64,000 nucleotides of DNA from assembly GCF_900142415.1 (NCBI RefSeq), contig NZ_FRAU01000001.1:737246-801245 (forward strand), read 5' to 3'. The notes under the pieces are model-generated. The model saw only the letters and a list, made by a program, of their open reading frames with translations, did no database searches and was not told the DNA's origin. The stretch is from Rhodothermus profundi. Lineage in GTDB: Bacteria; Bacteroidota; Rhodothermia; Rhodothermales; Rhodothermaceae. The position numbers and the translations under genes were made by a program. Below are positions 55,923-62,244 of the stretch, piece by piece (the stretch's first letter is position 1; the number at the start of each line of letters is the position of its first letter).

Positions 55923-56428
55923 CTACGGAATGAGCCGCCTCTCTGCATGGGCCTGGTCCTATGCGTTATGTCCTCCTTCGCACTCTGTGTACTGCGCATT
56001 GGCACCAACTGCCTGCAACGCAGCCACCATCCGACGGGCGGCCTTTACCGACACTACGGGATCGTCGGCAGCCTGGATTTCCAGTTGGGCAGGCGGCAGC
56101 GTTCCAAACACAGCGCGCGCGGATGCTGCAAACCCAACAAATTCACAGATAAGTACAATTGTGGCAAAGCGTTCCGGCCAGGGGTAGGCGGCGTACCAGG
56201 TGCCGCGCTCACCCATCGACACTCCTGTCAGATATACGCGCTCTGCATCGACCGCATACGTAGCCATGCGTCATCCAGAGCAGCTATAGCTATTTCAGCC
56301 TGCTTTCCGAACCAGGCCGGTCCAGGCGCCCTCTGAGGGAAAACCACCAGGACGGAAAAGCGCGCGACGTGTCATTGAGGAGGTACAAATACTTGGTAGC
56401 GATACGTCTGGCCTTTGCCCACAGGGTG
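55923..56428 (-). pseudogene. Decayed alpha/beta-hydrolase (esterase/peptidase-like) gene
   Basis: Conserved pieces of a secreted esterase family lie in order but in broken frames. GQTYRYQVFVPP (about 56410-56375) is followed by an in-frame TGA (56374-56372). The oxyanion-loop region with its HGxG appears deleted, joining directly to VLVVFPQRAPGPAWFGKQ. A one-base loss near 56268 shifts GKQAEIAIAALDDA into MATYAVDAERVYLTGVSMG, which carries the GxSxG serine. The rest continues through ADDPVVSVKAARRM to GGHNA, where TAG (55961-55959) stands where Trp (TGG) is usual, then DQAHAERRL. Three independent lesions make this a clear pseudogene. An intact relative elsewhere in the genome is possible. 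Confidence 0.85.
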
Positions 56429-56626
56429 CGGACCAGAAAGCCGGTTTACTTTTCACAGGCTTCCTCCTGTGCGCTTACTGGACGTGCGGCCTCCATAGTC
56501 AAGAGCAACAAGCGCAGCGCGCTTCGCGTTGTCGAACTATTCCCATACATGGGCGTGGTGCGCGCTGAGGGATACTGTCGCCCATTTAATTCCAGGAACC
56601 CGTTAAGTCATCAAACGCAAAGGGCC

Positions 56627-56836
56627 ATGGACTACTATACCCTGGTAATTCTCGGGGCGCTGATTGGCTTTCTGGTACTGGCTGCCCTGTTGCTGGTGCC
56701 TGTATACCGCTTTCTGCAGCGCGAGGACGAAGCAGCCCACCGTTTTACCGTTGAGTATTTACGACGTCAACAGACTGCCCATCCGAACGGTACCGATGAT
56801 GAAGCGTCGTCTGAGCCGCCTGCTACTCAACCCTGA
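56627..56836 (+). CDS. Small membrane protein, 69 residues
   Basis: A 69-residue protein from ATG 56627, preceded by AAAGGG. One hydrophobic helix (residues 5-27, TLVILGALIGFLVLAALLLV) is followed by a charged cytoplasmic tail with a short helix (VYRFLQREDEAAHRFTVEYL) and an acidic, Pro-rich end (DDEASSEPPATQP). The topology resembles cytochrome-oxidase accessory or FeoB-associated peptides, but no family is recognised. Its stop overlaps the convergent HhH gene by 14 bases. The 190 bases upstream hold no other gene. Confidence 0.7.
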   Translation: MDYYTLVILGALIGFLVLAALLLVPVYRFLQREDEAAHRFTVEYLRRQQTAHPNGTDDEASSEPPATQP

Positions 56837-57218
56837 TCAAGGGCCTGAGCTCCTGCAGCGTTTTAGGGCCAATGCCTGGCACAGCCTCCAGCTCATCAAC
56901 ATGCCGGAAGGGGCCATGTGTCTTGCGATATTCGACAATGCGGCGTGCCAGCACCGGACCGATACGGGGCAGACGCTCCAGCTCTTCGGCTGTCGCTGTA
57001 TTCACATTTAATGGCTCTGGCTCAAGCACCTGCTGCATCCGAGCGGCTCCTTCCTGAAAACGTGCAGCCTCTTCGGCCGTAGGCGGAGGTGCGGGCTGCT
57101 GGCGGTGCCACCAGCGATAGACAAGGCCAGCCAGCAGCAGCGCCAGCAATCCCAGGAGCACGCCTGCTTCGGTGCGTGTGAGCGATAGGCGTGACAGCCA
57201 GCCAAACAGTCGCTTCAT
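56823..57218 (-). CDS. ComEA-like helix-hairpin-helix protein
   Basis: A 131-residue protein with an N-terminal membrane anchor (about 16-32, AGVLLGLLALLLAGLVY) and a C-terminal DNA-binding domain. The domain has two helix-hairpin-helix motifs (LERLPRIGPVLARRIVEYR and LEAVPGIGPKTLQEL) preceded by the family opening LNVNTATAEELE. ComEA captures DNA during natural transformation. Short HhH proteins of this type also occur in species without known competence, so the role is not certain. It is divergent from recO (147 bases) and convergent with a small membrane protein. No other com gene is nearby. Confidence 0.87.
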   Translation of the reverse strand: MKRLFGWLSRLSLTRTEAGVLLGLLALLLAGLVYRWWHRQQPAPPPTAEEAARFQEGAARMQQVLEPEPLNVNTATAEELERLPRIGPVLARRIVEYRKTHGPFRHVDELEAVPGIGPKTLQELRPLIRVE

Positions 57219-57365
57219 GTCCGGTTTGCGGTTGCGTTTTCACAGGAGCGATACGCTTCTTAAAGGTAATGATTACGCGGAGCCGTAAGCCGATATCGCG
57301 CTGCTTTTTTTGACACTTTCTACCCGAGCATGCGTTTCTGAAAAAGCACCACGCATTGCCTTCCC

Positions 57366-58130
57366 ATGATTATCCGCACCGAAGCGATTGTCCTGCGCAC
57401 GTTGCCCTACGGAGAGACGAGTCTGATTGCCTCGCTCTTCACACGGGCAAAGGGACGGCTGTCTGTGATGGCCAAAGGGGCCCGTTTGCCGGGTAGCCGG
57501 TTCGGTGGCACACTCCAGCCTCCTGCCTGCCTCCAGGTCGTTTTCTATTACCGCCCTACTCGGGAGCTTCAGACGCTCAGCGAGAGCAGCTTTGCCCAGT
57601 ACCTGCCTGCGCTAGGCCGGGATCTGGAAAAATTAACGCTGAGCCTGCGCATGGTGGAGCTGGCCCAGGCGTTGCTACCGCCCGAAGAGCCTCTTCCGGA
57701 GTTCTTTGACACCTTCTGGCAGGTGCTGGCCCGGCTCGACGCGGCCGCCTCCCGCGCCTGGAACCTCTTACCCTGGTTTCAACTTCGGTTGGCGGCAGTG
57801 TTGGGTTTTGCGCCTCGTATTGAACGCGTGCTTGTCGAGCAGATTGGTCCGGAAGGCGGCGAGCTGGTTCTTGCCAGTGGTCAGGTGCGGCCGCGTTCGT
57901 CCGATCTGGAGCCGGCCCAGCCCGCTTCGCGGGCTGCGCTGCGCGCCTTTGCCTTTCTGGCCCGCACGGATCCCGACACGGCGCTGCGGCTCCATTTGCG
58001 TCCGGCGCACCGGCGTGAGTTATTGCAACTCACCGAGGCGTATCTGCATCATCATCTTCCCGAAGGGTTTCCATCGCGCAGCGGACGCGTGGCCGAGCGC
58101 CTGTTTGAGACGCTCCGTTCGGGATCCTGA
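57366..58130 (+). CDS. recO: DNA repair protein RecO
   Basis: Binds single-stranded DNA and helps load RecA in the RecFOR pathway. Seen: 254 residues opening IIRTEAIVLRTLPYGETSLIASLFT, the OB-fold domain (about 1-80) with RLSVMAKGAR, and a helical C-terminal domain. The zinc-finger cysteines found in many RecO proteins are absent, and Cys is nearly missing from the chain. Length is normal. It follows the ComEA-like gene divergently, and the methyltransferase gene follows within 60 bases. RecR is not nearby. Confidence 0.93.
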   Translation: MIIRTEAIVLRTLPYGETSLIASLFTRAKGRLSVMAKGARLPGSRFGGTLQPPACLQVVFYYRPTRELQTLSESSFAQYLPALGRDLEKLTLSLRMVELAQALLPPEEPLPEFFDTFWQVLARLDAAASRAWNLLPWFQLRLAAVLGFAPRIERVLVEQIGPEGGELVLASGQVRPRSSDLEPAQPASRAALRAFAFLARTDPDTALRLHLRPAHRRELLQLTEAYLHHHLPEGFPSRSGRVAERLFETLRSGS

Positions 58131-58187
58131 GCATGCCCCTTGCCGTCGAAAAGCCGCCTTCCAACCAACCGGTTCAGCAAGCCGGCC

Positions 58188-58829
58188 ATGACGCACCTCC
58201 CAAGCTGGCGCAAAAACCTGCAGCGGCACAGTGGCTTCTGGCGCGATGGGTACTGGTATGATCTGCATCTGGAGCGTCGGATGCCGCTGGCTCTGGAGAT
58301 GATTGACGAGATGGTGCTGGCGCTGCCTCCCCTGCGCGAGGGCACGCGCGTATGCGATCTGGCCTGCGGCACGGGCAATGCGGCCGCAGCCGTAGTCTCA
58401 GCTTATCCCTTGATCCACCTGACGCTGATCGACCAAGACGCTGAACTGCTGGCTATCGCCTACGACAAAGTAGCCGACTACTGCCCGGACGCTACGACCA
58501 TTCAGGCTACCCTCACCCCTGACGGCGAGCCATTGCCGGGAGCTCCTTACGACGTCGTGCTCGCCTCCCTGGCGCTGCATGTGCTGGTGCGGCACGATAC
58601 CGACCGCACCGATCCAGCCGAGGCCGAAACCCGCTACGAGCTGCTCCTGCAGAGTATCCGGGATTCCCTCACGCCAGGTGGTCATCTGATTATCGGTGAC
58701 CACGTGGGCGTACTGCCCCTTTATCGCCATCTCAAAGCACTTGAGCGAAGCGGCTTTGTCGATGTGGACTGCGCCTGGCGCGTAGATGACTTTTTCGTGA
58801 TTGGAGGCCGCGTGCCCGGTGCGCCTTAA
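58188..58829 (+). CDS. SAM-dependent methyltransferase
   Basis: A 213-residue class I methyltransferase from ATG 58188 (a TTG at 58140 would add 16 residues). Motif I is RVCDLACGTGNAAAAVVSA near residue 57, the acidic residue after it is TLIDQDAELLAIA near 83, and PYDVVLASLALHVLVRHD follows near 122. The C-terminal half has a hydrophobic helix that could pack against a small substrate. The target is not evident. It ends four bases inside the convergent recombinase-like gene. Confidence 0.85.
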   Translation: MTHLPSWRKNLQRHSGFWRDGYWYDLHLERRMPLALEMIDEMVLALPPLREGTRVCDLACGTGNAAAAVVSAYPLIHLTLIDQDAELLAIAYDKVADYCPDATTIQATLTPDGEPLPGAPYDVVLASLALHVLVRHDTDRTDPAEAETRYELLLQSIRDSLTPGGHLIIGDHVGVLPLYRHLKALERSGFVDVDCAWRVDDFFVIGGRVPGAP

Positions 58830-59788
58830 CCCAACAACCGCTTGAGCTCTTCGGGATCGCGGTTAAGCAATCCCTGCTTGCGATAGTAGATCATTGTGGT
58901 CTCCAGCGTGCCGTGGCGCATGCGGCGACGGACTTCTTCGACCGACATGCCCTGGTTCAGCCAGATGAGCGCGGCCGTGTGCGTCAGGCTATGGGGGGTC
59001 ACCCCCCGTCGCGTAATCCCGGCTGCTTCCAGATGCTGCCTGATACGGCTGCGCACCGAACGCGTATTGAGTCGCTGCCCTTCGGAGCGATGCCCATGCG
59101 ACACAAAGAGGGGATCGTTCGAGCGCAGCGGCCTGCGCGTGTTCAGATAGGCCTGCAACGCTTCCACTACCGGCGGATCCAGCGGCACCTGCTGATCTTT
59201 GGCCGTGTGTCCTTTGCCCTGCACGCGCAGATACCAGCCCAGCAGCGTCTGATCCAGATCGCGCACGTCCGCCCGAACGAGCTCTACTTCGCTCAAACCT
59301 GCAAACAGCATCATATGGACCATAGCCCGATCGCGCAGTCCGATCTGAGACGTGTCCTGCTCCAGCACAGCCAGCAACTGATCAATTTCTACGCGCGTGA
59401 GCACCGAACGCGAATGGCTCGACGGACGCCGGTTACCTTTGACCGTTCGCGCCGGATTTTCTGCCAGCAGGCCAATATCCACCAGGTACTGGCAGAAACG
59501 ACGCAGTGCCGTCAGATAGGTCGAAACCGATACCTGATGCAGCTTCTTTTCCCGCATCAGATATTGCTTATAGCGCTGCACGTCGGCTACTCGAAAGCGA
59601 AACTGCCCTCGCTGCCGGGCAAACCAGCGCTCGAATTCATGCAGGGCCCGCCGGTAGGTACCAACGGTCTCCGGACTTTTGTTTTTCAGATACTCCAGTT
59701 GGAAATCCTGAATGCGCCGCTGCAACTCACCCAGTGTTAGCTGCAACCCCTCCTCCGGGCGCCTGGCCGCCACCTCCCGTTTGGCCAT
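58826..59788 (-). CDS. Tyrosine-recombinase-fold protein lacking both catalytic arginines
   Basis: A 320-residue XerC/D-like protein. The N-terminal SAM-like core-binding domain (about 25-115) starts LGELQRRIQDFQLEYLKNK, and a catalytic-type domain follows. Expected catalytic residues are R-K-H-R-H-Y. Here the first Arg is Ser (GLSEVELVR, where XerD has GLRVSELV), and the second is Thr (PHSLTHT, where HxLRH is usual). The hairpin Lys (QGKGHTAKDQ), the first His, the His of RHGTLETT and Tyr in MIYYRK remain. The gene is intact, so it is not simply decayed. Strand cleavage looks unlikely; a DNA-binding or accessory role fits better. A CGTACG-TATT-CGTACG element lies 20-35 bases upstream. Confidence 0.82.
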   Translation of the reverse strand: MAKREVAARRPEEGLQLTLGELQRRIQDFQLEYLKNKSPETVGTYRRALHEFERWFARQRGQFRFRVADVQRYKQYLMREKKLHQVSVSTYLTALRRFCQYLVDIGLLAENPARTVKGNRRPSSHSRSVLTRVEIDQLLAVLEQDTSQIGLRDRAMVHMMLFAGLSEVELVRADVRDLDQTLLGWYLRVQGKGHTAKDQQVPLDPPVVEALQAYLNTRRPLRSNDPLFVSHGHRSEGQRLNTRSVRSRIRQHLEAAGITRRGVTPHSLTHTAALIWLNQGMSVEEVRRRMRHGTLETTMIYYRKQGLLNRDPEELKRLLG

Positions 59789-59807
59789 AATTACGTCCTG
59801 CCTAGTC

Positions 59808-59823
59808 CGTACGTATTCGTACG
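59808..59823. promoter_or_regulatory. Doubled CGTACG palindrome upstream of the recombinase-like gene
   Basis: CGTACG, TATT, CGTACG: each half is itself a palindrome, so the two form both a direct and an inverted repeat. It lies 20 bases before the start, just downstream of a possible -10 (TATTAT on the minus strand), where an operator or protein-binding site for autoregulation would sit. A strong purine site (AGGA, seven bases before the ATG) follows. Confidence 0.45.
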
Positions 59824-59865
59824 TGTAATAATACAGCCGTCGGGAGCGAAGATCAATAACGGCTT

Positions 59866-60942
59866 TTATGCCTTATCGGCAGCCAGGGCTTTCTGGCGCG
59901 TTGGGCGAGGCAGACGGGCTGTTAACACGACAGGAACAGCCTGCAGCGTGCGCGGCACTGTCACCTGCACTTCGGGGTCATCTGGCCGGAAATTCAACAG
60001 GATCTCCAGCACTTCGGCCTTCGTCTCTTTGTGCATCAAGAGCTGACGTAACCGGCTGGCCCCGGGAAATCCTTTGAAGTATCCTCCGTACATCCGGCGC
60101 ATTTCCAGCACCCCTTTGCGTTCGCCCAGCCACTGGCACTTTAGCTCCAGATGCTCCGCTACCACGCGCACCCGTTCTTCCCAGGAGGGTGGAGGCGGTA
60201 GTTCCCCAGTTTCCATATAGAGCTTGGCATCCCGGAAAATCCAGGGATTCCCGATGGCGCCCCGTCCGATCATCACCGCATCAACGCCGGTCTCCTCGAA
60301 CATCTGCTTGACCTTTTCGGGCGTGGTGGCGTCCCCGTTGCCGATGATCGGAATAGAAAGCCCGAGTTCCTTCAGCCGACGGAGCCATTCCCAGCGCGCA
60401 GATCCCTTGTACATCTGCGCGCGCGTGCGCGCATGCACGGTCAGCGCCTGCACACCGCAATCTTCCAACATGCGGGCCACCTCCAGAATTCGGATCGACC
60501 GATCATCCCATCCCAGTCGGGTCTTAACGGTCACCGGTCGCGTGGCTACCTCAACTACCGCCTCTGTAAGCGCCCGCATTTTTTTCAAATCACGCAACAC
60601 GCCAGCACCTGCGTCCTTACAGACCACCTTGCGCACCGGACATCCGAAATTGATGTCAATCACGTCCGGCCCAATCCGATCAACGATGCGGGCTGCCTCA
60701 CGCACCTGCTCCAGCTCCCCGCCAAAGATCTGAATGCCTACGGGCCGCTCTTCGTCGTAGATGTCCAGTTTTTTGACGGCATCCTCGCTTTCGTGCAGCA
60801 ATCCGCCAGACGAAATGAACTCGGTAAATACCATGTCGGCCCCGTAGCGCTTGCAGAGCAGCCGAAACGGCGGATCACTTACGTCTTCCATCGGAGCCAG
60901 AAACAGCGGACGCGCTCCCAGCTCAATCGTCCCGATGCGCAT
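59866..60942 (-). CDS. dus: tRNA-dihydrouridine synthase, DusB type
   Basis: Flavoenzyme that reduces uridine to dihydrouridine in the D-loop of tRNA. Seen: 358 residues of the FMN-binding TIM barrel. LAPMEDVSDPPFRLLCKRYG is near residue 16 and the catalytic Cys in NFGCPVRKVVCKDAGAG near 100. HARTRAQMYKGSARWEWL is near 172, and GNGDATTPEKVKQM near 200. GRGAIGNPWIF near 226 binds the FMN phosphate. The C-terminal recognition domain carries the GMRRMYGGYFKGFPGA-like block. It is preceded by 77 bases that separate it from the recombinase-like gene. Confidence 0.94.
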   Translation of the reverse strand: MRIGTIELGARPLFLAPMEDVSDPPFRLLCKRYGADMVFTEFISSGGLLHESEDAVKKLDIYDEERPVGIQIFGGELEQVREAARIVDRIGPDVIDINFGCPVRKVVCKDAGAGVLRDLKKMRALTEAVVEVATRPVTVKTRLGWDDRSIRILEVARMLEDCGVQALTVHARTRAQMYKGSARWEWLRRLKELGLSIPIIGNGDATTPEKVKQMFEETGVDAVMIGRGAIGNPWIFRDAKLYMETGELPPPPSWEERVRVVAEHLELKCQWLGERKGVLEMRRMYGGYFKGFPGASRLRQLLMHKETKAEVLEILLNFRPDDPEVQVTVPRTLQAVPVVLTARLPRPTRQKALAADKA

Positions 60943-61117
60943 ATGCTTTTTAAGCAGTTACGCTCATCGCCTCAGCATCGGAGCCTTCCTACCGATGCGT
61001 TTTTTTCCGGTTCCGCCTGTAACCTGGCTGTTAGCCTGTGCGTAAAGGACGGTCGATAGCTTGCTTTTCTCGGGCCTACACGATTTCTTTCAAGCATCAC
61101 TGAACGCAGCATCGACC

Positions 61118-61375
61118 ATGCGCCGTCTACCTTTATGGCTTCTGCTTCTGGCCACTACCGTGGTACTGGCCGGATGTGGCCCCAACCTGATTGACCTGCT
61201 GCAAAATATCTGGACGCTGGGGTTCTGTGGCACGGTAATCGTTGTGCTTGACATTTTAGCGCTCATTGAGCTAGCCAACAGTTCCCGTGGTTTTTCTAGC
61301 AAGGCGCTCTGGGCACTGCTGATCATCTTCTTTCCGGTTGGCGGCCTGATTCTGTACTACTTTTTCGGGCGATAA
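61118..61375 (+). CDS. Small PLDc_N-domain membrane lipoprotein, 85 residues
   Basis: From ATG 61118 (chosen because a lipoprotein signal follows at once: LLLLATTVVLAGC) the protein has 85 residues and two further helices. The C-terminal half matches the PLDc_N (cardiolipin synthase N-terminal) pattern: VIVVLDILALIELANSS, then KALWALLIIFFPVGGLILYYFFGR-type closure, with the W-x-x-x-I-x-x-F-P-x-G-x-x-x-Y-x-x-x-G-R spacing. Such short proteins lack the phospholipase catalytic domain and their role is not known. It is divergent from the dus gene with 175 bases between them. Confidence 0.75.
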   Translation: MRRLPLWLLLLATTVVLAGCGPNLIDLLQNIWTLGFCGTVIVVLDILALIELANSSRGFSSKALWALLIIFFPVGGLILYYFFGR

Positions 61376-61787
61376 AGATGCCGCCCGATATCCCCGGCAA
61401 AGGAACAGATCGGCACGTTCCGCCTGAGCAATATGGCTCGCGCGCTGCGCTGCGCAGCAGGGATGTACGCTAGATAGAGGTGCGATCCCTGGAAAAGACG
61501 CTGTAAAGCAACGCCAGTTCTGAACTCACTCTTATCCGTTAGGAATCTTTTTTTTTGCCTGATGTTGCATTCGATATGCGTAAAATGATGCAATAATCTA
61601 TTTAAAAATTATCGTTCGCCTGTCCAGGATCTCCTCCGAGGCTGCACAGAGCCTGAACCGTGCGCTCGACGAACCTGCGCGGCTGTTGCGTCTCTCCTCC
61701 TGTCCAGGACTTGCTTAGTTGCCGGTTTACTTTTGAAACATTTAATATTTAAGGGAATATCTCAAGACACACCGGTTCCTGTATTCC
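61376..61787. other. Gap with AT-rich promoter-like stretch
   Basis: About 410 bases. A run of AT-rich sequence lies at about 61541-61620, and CCTGTCCAGGA occurs twice (61619-61629 and 61699-61709), 80 bases apart. The region just before 61788 is AT-rich and probably holds the promoter of the lipoprotein gene. No open frame is convincing. Confidence 0.4.
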
Positions 61788-62228
61788 ATGAATCGACTCC
61801 TGCGCATCGCCTTACCGACAGGCGTTGGTTTGCTGCTGATAGCCGGGTGTGCCCTGATCGAGCCGAGCACGCCGGTCGAAAAGCCGGCTTCGGAATGTGA
61901 TGAACAGCCCCCCCGGATCAACTGGAATCGCTTTTTCACAGATACCTCGCTACTCCCGGGTACATGGCAGTGGGTGAAGACAACCGTCTATTTCACCACC
62001 CGTGGAGGCCCTTCGGTCCAGACGCCCTGCTCGGCAGGATACACCGAAACGCTCCGCATTCGGCCGGGGGGCATCGTCGAGGTGTACCGCAACGACACGC
62101 TGGTCTACCGCCTGTCCCTCCAGGACTTTCTGGACAGCTATCTGGTCTGGGGCGTCAATAAAGATTCGCTCATCCTCAGCTCGGTTCCTGTCGACGGACC
62201 GGAGTACATCTACGTGCGAACGCAATAG
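61788..62228 (+). CDS. Hypothetical lipoprotein, 146 residues
   Basis: An exported lipoprotein of unknown function. A type II signal is clear (IALPTGVGLLLIAGC, Cys at residue 21). The mature part has two cysteines (ASECDEQ and VQTPCSAG) that could pair, and a compact beta-rich domain opening LLPGTWQWVKTTVYFTTRGG and ending SLILSSVPVDGPEYIYVRT. The W-x-W-V form resembles the lipocalin-like domains of Bacteroidetes lipoproteins, but the match is only suggestive. It is convergent with the helicase gene, with 16 bases between stops. Confidence 0.75.
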   Translation: MNRLLRIALPTGVGLLLIAGCALIEPSTPVEKPASECDEQPPRINWNRFFTDTSLLPGTWQWVKTTVYFTTRGGPSVQTPCSAGYTETLRIRPGGIVEVYRNDTLVYRLSLQDFLDSYLVWGVNKDSLILSSVPVDGPEYIYVRTQ

Positions 62229-62244
62229 ATCGGTGGTGCCTGCC

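Noticed and set aside
61366-61388. Hairpin TCGGGCG/CGCCCGA at the end of the PLDc_N gene
   Set aside because: The stem is fair, but no T run follows on either strand, so it was not called a terminator.
61357-61593. A 78-codon left-reading frame between the PLDc_N and lipoprotein genes
   Set aside because: It overlaps the end of the PLDc_N gene, lacks a ribosome site, and resembles no protein.
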